Below are positions 19,119-27,337 of a stretch of DNA of 64,000 nucleotides, piece by piece (the stretch's first letter is position 1; each line of letters begins with the position of its first letter). Under the pieces are notes generated by a model. That model worked only from the letters and a program-made list of their open reading frames with translations, made no database searches and was not told where the DNA came from. Both the position numbers and the translations under genes were made by a program. The DNA is from a virus: IMG/VR virus record IMGVR_UViG_3300024259_000010, positions 124,001-188,000 of that record; one strand, given 5' to 3'.

Positions 19119-20054
19119 ATGAAAATTGGAATAGAAGAAGCTACTACTGATAGTGTGTCTTTAGATATTGCTTACAATGCTTTAGTAGAAGATGCTGAGG
19201 CAGGATTTGAAGGAATGTTTGTTCAAGAGTTGTTCAATGGTGAACCATTCTCACATGCATTCCTAGCAACATTGATCCGTTTAGAAACACGTTTAAATAG
19301 AAACATAAATCAGTATGCAGAGATAACTGATAAAGTTGAAAAGAAATTAATGGAAAGTAAGTCTATTCATTTATTACGGCATAAAGATACCATAGAATTG
19401 ATCGATGGACTTGAAGCTCTTCAGGATGTGATATTAGACATTACTGGTAAGGGTACTAACTTGTCACAGAAAGACATTGTTACTGCGTTGAAAAAGCTTG
19501 GTATCGATGGTGGTAAAAATCCATATGATAGAACTAATTGGACATTAGCTTCTAGTGGAGCTGCTGTACGACTAGGCGCTGTACTACTAGGCTTTGGTGT
19601 AACAAGTGGTAATCCATTTGTATTCGTTGCTGGTGCAGTTGCTATTGCTGCTGGTAAAACAAAAAGAAGTATCCGACAATATTCTATTCAGGATAGAGGT
19701 TGGGATTTAGATAAACTTACTGATGCCAATAAGCGTACACTTTCTCTTATTGAAAATCATAAGAAGGTTATAGCTAAAATTAAAACTGCTGCTCATACTA
19801 ATGTAAGTGACAATGTTGCTGAACAAAAGAAAGATGAGTTTAAAGCTGCTGGTATAATCATGAAAAAGGTTATCAAGTTCTACAAGAAAACAATTGCGGT
19901 TGTTGCACGTGGTCTTGGTAATGCTAATATTGATAAAATTGAATTCAAACGTGGTATGAAGGATAGTCTTCTTAATAGAGATTCAGATCTTGGTGAGAAG
20001 AAAGAAGAAACTTCAGACCTCTATGATGATGGTGACGGTGGTTCTGACTGGTAA
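19119..20054 (+). CDS. Candidate internal or ejected head protein with hydrophobic hairpin (311 aa)
   Basis: The N-terminus begins MKIGIEEA, the same (I/V)GxE-type start seen in several other candidate virion proteins here. Residues about 150-185 form two hydrophobic segments (AAVRLGAVLLGFGV and FVFVAGAVAIAAG) separated by a polar turn, suited to membrane insertion. The C-terminus is acidic (DLYDDGDGGSDW). The central part is helical and charged. No enzyme motif is visible. The features fit an internal head protein delivered with the DNA, or a membrane-active morphogenesis factor. The gene starts one base after the 17867 gene. Confidence 0.5.
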   Translation: MKIGIEEATTDSVSLDIAYNALVEDAEAGFEGMFVQELFNGEPFSHAFLATLIRLETRLNRNINQYAEITDKVEKKLMESKSIHLLRHKDTIELIDGLEALQDVILDITGKGTNLSQKDIVTALKKLGIDGGKNPYDRTNWTLASSGAAVRLGAVLLGFGVTSGNPFVFVAGAVAIAAGKTKRSIRQYSIQDRGWDLDKLTDANKRTLSLIENHKKVIAKIKTAAHTNVSDNVAEQKKDEFKAAGIIMKKVIKFYKKTIAVVARGLGNANIDKIEFKRGMKDSLLNRDSDLGEKKEETSDLYDDGDGGSDW

Positions 20055-20059
20055 AATAA

Positions 20060-20096
20060 AAGTAATAGCTAGTGCATTACGCACTAGCTATTACTT
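20060..20096. terminator. Bidirectional hairpin terminator between convergent genes
   Basis: A 16-bp stem (20060-20075 with 20081-20096), loop ATTAC, A-rich on the left and T-rich on the right, between the stops of the 19119 (plus) and 20103 (minus) genes. Confidence 0.75.
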
Positions 20097-20102
20097 TATT
20101 AC

Positions 20103-20855
20103 TTATTTGTCTATATTAGAAAGTGCTTTACCTAATACACCAAATTGTTTTTTAAGATAGTTATGATTATTATGATTAACATTAGCAAACTTTTTATACT
20201 TACTACCACCTTTAGCTAACCACTCATGTGTCTTACTAGTATGTTCATCAACTTTAAACCATAGAAGCGCTAGAGCTTCAATTTTATTTTTGTTACACCA
20301 TCCAGATTTTTTAAGAGTAATTTCAGATCCCATACCTACCATGTTTCCAACTAACTCACCTTTTACGTTAGTATATTTTGATGTACTAAGTTGTAGATTT
20401 AACATAGAGTTCGGACCTTGCGTCAACCCAACTATTTCTTTTTCATTATTAGTACCCACAGCTTCGCCCAATAAACCTACTATATAACTCCAGCTATTGA
20501 CTTCTCTAAGTAAGAGCCTGATTTCTTTAACTGACATTATTTTAAGAGTGGATTTACCATATGTTCTAACAGTGTCTTCATTAGAATAACATAATTTATA
20601 TGCAGCTGGGTTACCAAGAATATCTTTAATATACTTATCCGCAATACTAGATGTAAATCCAATATTTTTTTTAATAAGACTTTGTAGGTCTTCTATTGAG
20701 GATAATATATTTTGGGAAGTAGTATCGACACCTACAGATCTAAGCTCTTCCCCAAAAAGTTGTTCTAGCTGTGGACTCCATCCGTGTGCTTCAATACATT
20801 CTTCAAGATCCATTAAATCCAATAGACTATCTATGATAGTATGTGTATTATTCAT
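20103..20855 (-). CDS. Candidate internal virion protein with IEAHG-x7-LFG motif (250 aa)
   Basis: Family unknown. Residues 21-38 read IEAHG, seven residues, then LFGEEL; the protein at 23568 carries the same pattern with identical spacing. The rest is a mixed, soluble protein of 250 aa without signal peptide. A CIE|A sequence inside the motif resembles a site for the prohead protease, so the first 22 residues may be a propeptide. A GGGG ribosome site precedes the start and the late-type promoter CATTCTATG lies 31 nt upstream. A virion role is inferred from these traits. Confidence 0.5.
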   Translation of the reverse strand: MNNTHTIIDSLLDLMDLEECIEAHGWSPQLEQLFGEELRSVGVDTTSQNILSSIEDLQSLIKKNIGFTSSIADKYIKDILGNPAAYKLCYSNEDTVRTYGKSTLKIMSVKEIRLLLREVNSWSYIVGLLGEAVGTNNEKEIVGLTQGPNSMLNLQLSTSKYTNVKGELVGNMVGMGSEITLKKSGWCNKNKIEALALLWFKVDEHTSKTHEWLAKGGSKYKKFANVNHNNHNYLKKQFGVLGKALSNIDK

Positions 20856-20885
20856 TGATCCCCTTTCATTAAATTATTTACATTT

Positions 20886-20896
20886 CATAGAATGAT
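20886..20896 (-). promoter_or_regulatory. Late-type promoter motif ATCATTCTATG
   Basis: Minus strand, 31 nt before the start at 20855; it differs in one base from the sheath and protease promoters. Confidence 0.58.
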
Positions 20897-20938
20897 TAAA
20901 TATTAACGTATTTACCACATACTATACGGGAGATTTAT

Positions 20939-23509
20939 ATGTATATAAACAACATTGAATTGAGTATGTTTAAACCTATGATGCACGCTGGTAATAATTT
21001 TATATCTATAGATAAACTAGATATGATTACAGTGTTGGTAGGTTGCAATGGTAGTGGTAAAACTACATTGTTGAAAGAGCTTACACCCCTTCCCTCTATA
21101 TCAACTGATTATGAACTTAGTGGTTATAAACGATTAGAGATAGAACATAATGGATCTAACTATACAGTTGAATCTAGGTTTGATGGGAAGACGGGTAAAC
21201 ATAGTTTTATAAAAGACACAGAAGAATTAAATATATCTAAGAAAGCAAATGTACAACAAGATCTCTGTGAACAAGAATTGGGATTAACACCAATCATTAG
21301 ATCTATCATTACAGGATCTATCGATATATGTAATATGGGTAGAGCTGAACGCAAAGCGTTATTATTATCATGCTATCCATCTAACATGGCTTTCGTATTA
21401 CAACATTATAAGAAGATTGTTTCTGAAATGAAAACAATTAAAGATAATCTTAAGATGCTAACAGCACGAAAAGCTGAATTGGAAAGTACAAGAATATCTG
21501 AAGAGATGTACAAAGCGTTGTCATCTGATATGGAGTTCTTAGTCAAGTATCGTGAGATGGTTAACAATAAGATATTATTGATAACAGATGATATAGATCG
21601 GATGAAACAACTTCCAGAATATAATCCATCTATAGAGCCAATTGAATGTGATACTGTTCAACAACTTACTAGAGATCTTTTTAATAGAGGTGTCTCATAT
21701 AGAATACAGCATCCTGAGTTATTTAAGAAGAGTCATCAGAGTAGTGTAGCAGAGTTATCAACTACACGAGATTTCTTAAAAGATAATTCAACTAAGATCG
21801 AAGAAGATATTCAAGCTCTACATTTAGATATTGAGAAGTTCACTCGTATGAACGAGGAAGCATCTGAAGAGAAGCTTAATGATTATATTGTTCTGGCTGA
21901 GAGTTATCAAAAACAGATTAATGATATAGTTGTGGATAAACATGTTCCAGTATTAGATATGTATGTTATTAATAAACTCAATGCAGATTTAATAACACAG
22001 CATATTCAAAACATTTACACATGCTCAACTAATTCAAATGGTCATATTGATGTTGAGTTATCTAATTCATCACATAGTGATATAACAGAAAGATATTATA
22101 ACCTACAGAGAGAGATTGAAATGCTCAAGCATGATAGCTCTCAATTACTAACATCTTTAAAAAGGGCTCAGGAGAGAATTACCAAAGCTGAGAAATATTC
22201 ATTTGCTCAGGGGTGTAATTTACCATGTCAGGCTAGAGAGAAGTATTCTGAAACTATAAATAGTCTTAAGCAAGAAGAAGGTGGTCTTGTTAAAACACTA
22301 GGTAAGTTAAAAGAAGATATAGACACTAAAGAAGTACTACTGGGTGATTATGCAATTACGCTAGAAGAGTTTAAATCTATCCTTCCTTCTATAACTTATA
22401 TAGAAACTGTATTAAGGGATATTGATAGTAACTCTTATATTCTAGGTAAATCAACGTTAGCAAAAGTTTTACAGAAAAACCCCTTGTCTATAAGCAATTG
22501 TATTACTAAGCTTATTGAAAATAGCTTAGATCAGTACAAGTGTATTGAACTAGAAGATAACCTTAAAACTTTATCAGAAAAGATAACTACTTTACAAGAG
22601 ATTAGAGAGAAGACTCTGAACGTTATTGGTGACTCAATTAATGTTAAGCAAACTAAGTTAGATGAACTACTTGCTAAACATGCAACTGATGAAACTAAGA
22701 TTAATTCTATCAGTGGTCTATTGGAATTATATGAAGATATTAAAGGCATGGATGATAGTGTTAATGATATCAAAGAAATATATGAGACCAAGATCATAGC
22801 TAATATAATTAATGCTAAGATAGTATTATTAGAATCTTGCAAAAGAGACTTATTAGTATATGATAATATTATTGAAGATGAACAGCTTTCTATCAAGTCT
22901 ACTATCAAAGACAAAGAGTCTATTAAAATTAGATTGGAAGAAGAGATCGTTCCTAATATAAAAAGACTAACTGAAGAATTAAGCAAGTTGTCTTTATTAG
23001 AAAAAGCATTATCTCCAACTAAAGGTATCCCACATCTATATATGATTCGGTTCATAAACAACATACTTGTGTATACTAATAAGTTAGTAGCTAGTGTATG
23101 GAATTATGAAATGGAATTTGAACCTCTTAAAGAAGATAAAGAATTAACATTTGATTTTGAGATCAAACTTTATGAAAAGAGTAAACTAAAAGATATCAGT
23201 TGGTTGTCTAAAGGTCAGAAAGAAATGACTAACTTAGCGTTCATTATATCTCTGTACATGATTATGAATCTAGGAAAGACATATCCTTTGAAACTAGATG
23301 AGATCGATAGTGGGTTCTCACATCAACATAGAGACAAGCTTGTTAATCTAATTGCTGAGTTAATCTTTAAGAAAGATATCGAACAGATGTTTATGGTGAA
23401 TCATCATGCGTCTATTTATACTGGTATTAAGGAAGCTCGAATTGTATGCCTCAATCCAGATGGTATTATTCTTCCAGTTGATTACAATAAAGACGTAATA
23501 TTAAAATAA
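20939..23509 (+). CDS. SbcC/Rad50-like (T4 gp46-like) recombination ATPase
   Basis: 856 aa with the SMC-like layout: Walker A VGCNGSGKTT near residues 34-43 (Lys41), a long coiled-coil centre, then a signature-type WLSKGQKEM stretch and Walker B KLDEIDSGF (Asp787-Glu788) followed by an H-loop region (NHHASIY). With an SbcD/Mre11 partner, such ATPases process DNA ends and feed recombination-dependent replication. The partner nuclease is not in the window. At the coiled-coil apex C426-N-L-P-C430 stands where the zinc hook CxxC is expected, but with three residues between the cysteines. The gene has a GGGAG site and stands alone between minus-strand genes. Confidence 0.85.
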   Translation: MYINNIELSMFKPMMHAGNNFISIDKLDMITVLVGCNGSGKTTLLKELTPLPSISTDYELSGYKRLEIEHNGSNYTVESRFDGKTGKHSFIKDTEELNISKKANVQQDLCEQELGLTPIIRSIITGSIDICNMGRAERKALLLSCYPSNMAFVLQHYKKIVSEMKTIKDNLKMLTARKAELESTRISEEMYKALSSDMEFLVKYREMVNNKILLITDDIDRMKQLPEYNPSIEPIECDTVQQLTRDLFNRGVSYRIQHPELFKKSHQSSVAELSTTRDFLKDNSTKIEEDIQALHLDIEKFTRMNEEASEEKLNDYIVLAESYQKQINDIVVDKHVPVLDMYVINKLNADLITQHIQNIYTCSTNSNGHIDVELSNSSHSDITERYYNLQREIEMLKHDSSQLLTSLKRAQERITKAEKYSFAQGCNLPCQAREKYSETINSLKQEEGGLVKTLGKLKEDIDTKEVLLGDYAITLEEFKSILPSITYIETVLRDIDSNSYILGKSTLAKVLQKNPLSISNCITKLIENSLDQYKCIELEDNLKTLSEKITTLQEIREKTLNVIGDSINVKQTKLDELLAKHATDETKINSISGLLELYEDIKGMDDSVNDIKEIYETKIIANIINAKIVLLESCKRDLLVYDNIIEDEQLSIKSTIKDKESIKIRLEEEIVPNIKRLTEELSKLSLLEKALSPTKGIPHLYMIRFINNILVYTNKLVASVWNYEMEFEPLKEDKELTFDFEIKLYEKSKLKDISWLSKGQKEMTNLAFIISLYMIMNLGKTYPLKLDEIDSGFSHQHRDKLVNLIAELIFKKDIEQMFMVNHHASIYTGIKEARIVCLNPDGIILPVDYNKDVILK

Positions 23510-23517
23510 TATATATA

Positions 23518-23550
23518 TATAGTACTACACCATTATGGTGTAGTACTATA
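23518..23550. terminator. Bidirectional hairpin terminator
   Basis: A 15-bp perfect stem (23518-23532 with 23536-23550) with loop TTA, between the convergent SbcC gene and the 23568 gene; T-rich on both outer sides. Confidence 0.78.
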
Positions 23551-23567
23551 TTATTTATTTATTCTTG

Positions 23568-24590
23568 TTATTCAGTATCAACTTTAATTGCATCGATTAT
23601 TAAAGTATATGCATTTAACATTCTACTTGCAACTGTGGTCTTTAAAGTCAAATATGTGGATATATATTTAATCACCCTAACTAATTCTCTACCTTCAGAT
23701 TCCGACTCGGAAAGGATTTTAAAAACTTTATCATTACTTAACTTATCCAATTCTTTTTGGTTATCAAGCATATTTTCGATAAATGCTATTGTCTTTTCTA
23801 TTTCAGTTTTTAATTTTAATATATCTGATTTATCTTTAATATATCTAATCCATGAAAATTGTTTATCAGATTGAATATTAGAGTTATTATAATACTCTGT
23901 CGAACTTGATTTTAGATCACGATCTTCTAGAATAGCATTCACATTACTATCATTAACATCAAACTTCCCATTTGTAATATCCTTAAATACGCTCATGATG
24001 CTTTTACTCATAACATATACACTTGTATTATCATTTTCTATTAGATTATTACCTGGAATTGGTATTTTTAAATCACTAATATCATCGACATCTAATTTAT
24101 ATTTTGCATCACTATCTAATTTAATAAGTAGTTTCATCATATCTTCATTAGAAGGTTTACCAAATTTCTTATTAAATTTATTCTGTATTAATTGTTTCTT
24201 TATTTTCATCCAATTAAAAATTTTCTTGAAAAAATTTTTAATTGCTTCAATTACCCTTTTAATAGCTTCCCATATCTTTTTAACAAAATCAGTTACAGCG
24301 CCTTCAAGTGCAATACATACTGCTTTACCATCTCTAGCTTCAAACCCATTAACATCTGTTAATTGGTCTCCGAACAATGAGATGATACTATTATCAATAC
24401 CATGTGCTTCAATAGAACATTTGATATCTTTAATATTTGTATGACTTTCAGTCATATAATCCAGATCTTTCACAGCATCTTCCAGTGCAATGTAAGATTC
24501 TAACATATCAACTTCTCTTGAAAAAACAACAGACATCGGTATAGTTTTTTCACTAAGGGGTTCTATAATTGCATCTAATCCAATATTCAT
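23568..24590 (-). CDS. Candidate internal virion protein with IEAHG-x7-LFG motif and amphipathic segment (340 aa)
   Basis: Family unknown. It starts MNIGLDAI and carries IEAHG at 60-64 and LFGDQL at 72-77. Further on, FEARDGKAVCIALEGAV (83-99) offers other possible protease sites. Residues 100-128 form a strongly basic, aromatic amphipathic run (VKKIWEAIKRVIEAIKNFF) that could bind membranes or DNA. The remaining 200 residues are helical and charged. A late-type promoter lies 35 nt upstream, and AAAAAGGAA precedes the ATG. I infer a processed internal head protein; the amphipathic segment would suit a role during DNA ejection. Confidence 0.5.
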   Translation of the reverse strand: MNIGLDAIIEPLSEKTIPMSVVFSREVDMLESYIALEDAVKDLDYMTESHTNIKDIKCSIEAHGIDNSIISLFGDQLTDVNGFEARDGKAVCIALEGAVTDFVKKIWEAIKRVIEAIKNFFKKIFNWMKIKKQLIQNKFNKKFGKPSNEDMMKLLIKLDSDAKYKLDVDDISDLKIPIPGNNLIENDNTSVYVMSKSIMSVFKDITNGKFDVNDSNVNAILEDRDLKSSSTEYYNNSNIQSDKQFSWIRYIKDKSDILKLKTEIEKTIAFIENMLDNQKELDKLSNDKVFKILSESESEGRELVRVIKYISTYLTLKTTVASRMLNAYTLIIDAIKVDTE

Positions 24591-24624
24591 ACTATATTCC
24601 TTTTTTTATAAATTATTCTAATTG

Positions 24625-24635
24625 CATATAATGAT
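24625..24635 (-). promoter_or_regulatory. Late-type promoter motif ATCATTATATG
   Basis: Minus strand, 35 nt before the start at 24590; identical to the motif at 34879 upstream of the capsid candidate. Confidence 0.6.
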
Positions 24636-24680
24636 TACATATATATATATTGTACTATAAATAAAATATTAGTAATTGTA

Positions 24681-25004
24681 TTACTTTATTATACTAGCTA
24701 TTTTAGATTCAATTTCTTTAGCAGGTTTCTGCTTAGACCAAGCATCTAATAATTCAATACGTAAACCATTTACAGTAGATGTAGTCATATTCACTTCTTT
24801 ATCAGATACTTCTGAATTAGAAATAATATCTGACATAATACCTAATGCCTCGGTACAATGTTTGATAGTAGTCAATACTTTTTCGATATCAACTTTTGTA
24901 GACACCTTCTTTAGTATCCATGTGAGTGTAATAGCTAATAATGTCTCAACTGGAATTTTCTTAAAGGTCATTCCTATTAATTTTAGTATTCTTACTTTCC
25001 ACAT
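24681..25004 (-). CDS. Unknown small protein with hydrophobic N-terminal segment (107 aa)
   Basis: 107 aa; AAAGGA site before the ATG. The first 35 residues contain VRILKLIGMTFKKIPVETLL then AITLTWIL, a moderately hydrophobic region, followed by a charged helical part. No family recognised. It is the third gene of a minus-strand series (25544, 25186, 25004) and overlaps the start of its neighbour by 13 nt. Function unknown; a phage accessory role is likely. Confidence 0.5.
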   Translation of the reverse strand: MWKVRILKLIGMTFKKIPVETLLAITLTWILKKVSTKVDIEKVLTTIKHCTEALGIMSDIISNSEVSDKEVNMTTSTVNGLRIELLDAWSKQKPAKEIESKIASIIK

Positions 25005-25186
25005 AATTTATCCTTTTCTTTATTTTTTAAGTTATTATAAAGTATGCCACAAGCATACGTTTCTTTATTAATAAGTTTAATTTTATTTAATGATGATTTG
25101 ACTTTACCATAAGTTTCATTGGGATACCGTTCCATTCTATCGGGTTTAATTATTGGAAACTTCCCACTAACATTACTTTTCTTCAT
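24992..25186 (-). CDS. Unknown small basic protein (64 aa)
   Basis: 64 aa with 18 lysines and arginines, and no signal peptide or motif that I recognise. It overlaps both neighbours (by 14 nt upstream and 13 nt downstream), which suggests translational coupling in a three-gene minus-strand operon. The central KIKLINKETYACGILYNNLKN stretch may form a small fold. Existence is supported mainly by the tight packing. Confidence 0.45.
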   Translation of the reverse strand: MKKSNVSGKFPIIKPDRMERYPNETYGKVKSSLNKIKLINKETYACGILYNNLKNKEKDKLCGK

Positions 25187-25544
25187 TCTTAGCTTCTTTT
25201 TCCATTTTAGCTAAGCGTGTATAATAATCGGGAAATTCAGTAAGGTGATCCAATGCTATCTTCTCAGCAATAAGAGGATTAGTAGTGTGTTCCATTTCTA
25301 CTTCTATTCCCATCTTAACTTGAGTTTTATTATGCCCGCCATAATCTTTACCCTTGGATTTACCTTCATTGAGAAAGGAGCACAATACTTCTTTAACAAT
25401 TACATTAAAAGTTTTAACATCAATACTTATAGTATCTACAAATTTCTTAATAGCGTCATCTTTAGGATATGGATTTTCCATGATCCATTTAATAACTTTA
25501 TCCTTCTTATCACTATTGTTTAATATCTCTAAACCAATTTTCAT
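25173..25544 (-). CDS. DUF5661-like protein (123 aa)
   Basis: 123 aa. The second half, with QVKMGIEVEMEHT, AEKIALDHLTE and FPDYYTRLAKME, matches my memory of the DUF5661 pattern (EHT, ALDHL, PDYYTRL), a short family common in large phages and in bacteria, of unknown function. The N-terminus MKIGLEIL resembles the other IGxE starts in this window. A GGGGGGA ribosome site lies 4 nt before the ATG. It is first of a three-gene minus-strand operon; its promoter must lie in the 25545-25830 stretch. Confidence 0.6.
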   Translation of the reverse strand: MKIGLEILNNSDKKDKVIKWIMENPYPKDDAIKKFVDTISIDVKTFNVIVKEVLCSFLNEGKSKGKDYGGHNKTQVKMGIEVEMEHTTNPLIAEKIALDHLTEFPDYYTRLAKMEKEAKNEEK

Positions 25545-25659
25545 AATCCCCCCTATAGTTGGTCACGTAATGATGTAAATAAAAATAGAAGACATCATTA
25601 ATGCTAGTATATTATGATCATTGCATGTACAGTGGGTATAGTCAAATGAGTTATAGGCA

Positions 25660-25667
25660 TATATTAC
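25660..25667 (+). promoter_or_regulatory. Early-type promoter motif TATATTAC
   Basis: Exact octamer, 163 nt ahead of the ATG at 25831 and 4 nt before the palindrome at 25672. Confidence 0.5.
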
Positions 25668-25671
25668 ATTC

Positions 25672-25687
25672 ATGTAAACGTTTACAT
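25672..25687. promoter_or_regulatory. Perfect palindrome ATGTAAACGTTTACAT, operator-like
   Basis: Self-complementary over all 16 bases with a central CG, the form of LacI/GalR-family operators. Placed where it would overlap the start of transcription from the TATATTAC motif. The binding protein, phage or host, is unknown. Confidence 0.5.
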
Positions 25688-25688
25688 T

Positions 25689-25715
25689 AAAGGGATTATT
25701 AAAAAAATTCCCTTT
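25689..25715 (+). terminator. Leader hairpin, possible attenuator
   Basis: A 7-bp stem (AAAGGGA with TCCCTTT) and an A-rich 13-nt loop, directly after the palindrome. No T run of note follows, so a transcription-pausing role is only possible. Confidence 0.3.
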
Positions 25716-25830
25716 ATTATCGTATGAATATATACGACGATCAATAACTTATAAACTAGATTTAAATAGCTACAATATAAACACATCGTCATATTTAGTA
25801 CTAATTAGTTAACTAGAAGGAAATGTACAA

Positions 25831-26244
25831 ATGAGTAAGAATAAACCCCTAGAGTGGTTGGGACAAGAACCAGTAGAAGCAAAAGACGGTCTTTTCAAAG
25901 TATCTAATAGTGGATTGAATGCTGCTAAAGATGCAGCAGGTTTGACCAAAGATGTTCGTAAAGCAATTACGGATTTTGAAGATTCATCTGATGGATCAGC
26001 TATCGCATTTTGTGGTGACCAGGTTATGAAGACTGGCAATCAGTGTACTCTTGAAGTTGGAACTGGTAACAGCAAAATTGTTTACACCATGGGTGCTAAA
26101 GGCGAAGCTCGTAATCCTAAGACTGGCGAAGTCTCTGATACATATGCACGCTTCGGAAAACGCAAACGTGGAGTTGTATCCAAAACATTGCGTGATGGTG
26201 ATCTAGCTGCTATGCAAGCTAAAATTGAAAAAGCATTAAGCTAA
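25831..26244 (+). CDS. Unknown, probably abundant phage protein (137 aa)
   Basis: 137 aa, basic near the C-terminus (FGKRKRGVVSKTLRDG), no known motif. The codon choice is richer in G and C (CGT, GGT, CTT, GAA mixtures) than in neighbours, similar to the capsid gene, which points to high expression. An AAGGAAA site precedes the ATG. It is a single-gene unit with a long leader and a strong T-run terminator. The C-terminal basic region could bind nucleic acid. Function unknown. Confidence 0.6.
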   Translation: MSKNKPLEWLGQEPVEAKDGLFKVSNSGLNAAKDAAGLTKDVRKAITDFEDSSDGSAIAFCGDQVMKTGNQCTLEVGTGNSKIVYTMGAKGEARNPKTGEVSDTYARFGKRKRGVVSKTLRDGDLAAMQAKIEKALS

Positions 26245-26269
26245 TTCAATTACAGTATTTTATATTAGT

Positions 26270-26307
26270 AATAGTCTATGGGTAACACCATAGGCTATTA
26301 TTTTTTT
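26270..26307 (+). terminator. Rho-independent terminator
   Basis: A 12-bp stem with one G-T pair (26270-26281 with 26288-26299), six-base loop and a run of seven Ts. Confidence 0.85.
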
Positions 26308-26321
26308 GTTTAAAATGTAAG

Positions 26322-26341
26322 TTTTTACAATGTTGTAAAAA
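26322..26341. repeat. Palindrome TTTTTACAA-TG-TTGTAAAAA
   Basis: Two 9-nt perfect arms around a TG spacer, between the terminator at 26270 and a second small hairpin (26344-26368, AAACCC/GGGTTT with T run). It may be an operator or part of a tandem terminator. Confidence 0.4.
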
Positions 26342-26343
26342 TG

Positions 26344-26368
26344 AAACCCCTTGTTAGGAAGGGTTTTT
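26344..26368 (+). terminator. Second short hairpin terminator
   Basis: AAACCC pairs with GGGTTT around a 9-11 nt loop, followed by TTAAATTATT; acts with the stronger terminator 40 nt earlier. Confidence 0.45.
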
Positions 26369-26467
26369 AAATTATTATTTAAAAAATACCATAATTATAA
26401 TATACAAATTCCACAAAACTCCACTCCGTATTCGATTTTAGTATTATAAAAGAAACGGATTATTAAA

Positions 26468-27097
26468 ATGGTTAAGAAGCAATATAGAATTTTATGTATT
26501 GACCCAGCGCTTTCAAGTTGCGGATGGTCGATCTTAGATCTGATGATCGATCAATGTAAAAAAACTTCTATACCTAAGATAGTGGTATATAGAACTAGCT
26601 GTTTCAAATCTTATAATGAAGCTATTAAAGCTGCTAATAGAGTTGAAGCTAATTTCTTTGGCAAACCAGTGTTAGGTCTGAGTATATTGATTAAGAATAT
26701 GACTCAGTTAATAGAATTGTATAAACCAGATTTTGTTGTTATTGAAGATGCGTTCTTCAATCCTAAACGACCTAATGCATATGCGTCGTTAATTTCATGC
26801 ATCGTCACAATATCACAAATGTGTCGTAACTTATTTAAGCTTCCTGTATATAGAGTTCCTACTCGTTCAGCTAAAGCATCTATTGCAATGGGTGGTGCTA
26901 AGAAAGTTGATGTTCAGAAAGCAGTATTAGAAAACCCTAACATTACCTTCAAGCAAAAGAAAAGTAGAGAGATGCTTAATGACCATGAGGCTGATAGTAT
27001 CGCAGTCGGTCATTTCTTCATAACTAGTCTACTACCTGGTATCGTACCAGAGGATTACTTCGGAACAATAGAAGCTTTGAAAGGGGCCGTGAAATGA
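26468..27097 (+). CDS. ruvC: RuvC-like Holliday junction resolvase
   Basis: 209 aa. RNase H-fold resolvase with the four acidic positions in order: D12 in CIDPALSSCGW, E93 in DFVVIEDAFFN, and D172 with D176 in the NDHEADSIAVGHF block. The DPxxxxxGW start and the DHEADxxAxG end are diagnostic for RuvC. In phages the enzyme trims Holliday and branched DNA before packaging. The length is slightly above the bacterial form (about 170). Only a weak site (AAGAAACGG) precedes the ATG; the gene overlaps the small zinc-ribbon gene by 4 nt (ATGA). Confidence 0.85.
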   Translation: MVKKQYRILCIDPALSSCGWSILDLMIDQCKKTSIPKIVVYRTSCFKSYNEAIKAANRVEANFFGKPVLGLSILIKNMTQLIELYKPDFVVIEDAFFNPKRPNAYASLISCIVTISQMCRNLFKLPVYRVPTRSAKASIAMGGAKKVDVQKAVLENPNITFKQKKSREMLNDHEADSIAVGHFFITSLLPGIVPEDYFGTIEALKGAVK

Positions 27098-27294
27098 AGA
27101 ATGAAATACAATGCGATTGTTGCAAACGTCCTGTGACAAAACTAACCCCCAGATACGTAGCTATTAAGAAAAAGATTTTAAATATTTGTGATACATGCAT
27201 TGCACATTATGTTACCTATGATCCAGCTGACTGGATTGAGGATGGTGACGCAACTATTATGTGTACTGGTGTAATTAAAACTGAAGATGAATAA
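27094..27294 (+). CDS. Small zinc-ribbon-like protein (66 aa)
   Basis: Two cysteine pairs form a ribbon: C7-x-C9-C10 at the start (IQCDCCKRP) and C33-x-x-C36 (NICDTCIAH). The tail is acidic. It overlaps ruvC by ATGA, so it is coupled to it. Such proteins can bind nucleic acid or modulate RNA polymerase; the target is unknown. Confidence 0.6.
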   Translation: MKNEIQCDCCKRPVTKLTPRYVAIKKKILNICDTCIAHYVTYDPADWIEDGDATIMCTGVIKTEDE

Positions 27295-27305
27295 TTTTAA
27301 TATGT

Positions 27306-27337
27306 ACTAAATAGGTTGGGCAACTGACCTATTTAGT
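27306..27337 (+). terminator. Hairpin terminator after the ruvC operon
   Basis: An 11-bp stem (ACTAAATAGGT with ACCTATTTAGT) with a 10-nt loop, followed by GTTTATATTTTTT. Confidence 0.72.

Larger units (their letters stand above)
25545..25830. promoter_or_regulatory. Divergent control region of 286 nt
   Basis: Non-coding stretch between the minus-strand operon and the plus-strand gene at 25831. It holds, in plus-strand order, a GATCATTGCATG sequence near 25617-25628, TATATTAC (25660-25667), a perfect 16-bp palindrome (25672-25687), a hairpin (25689-25715) and a small TCGTAT/ATACGA stem (25720-25737). A plus-strand transcript would have a leader of about 150 nt. No ORF of note lies in it. Confidence 0.55.

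Noticed and set aside
22531-23064. 177-aa minus-strand ORF
   Set aside because: Antisense of the SbcC coiled coil, Leu/Ser-rich only because Glu/Lys codons reverse so; no site.
23995-24444. 149-aa plus-strand ORF with hydrophobic stretches
   Set aside because: Antisense of the 23568 gene, produced by the lysine-rich amphipathic run.
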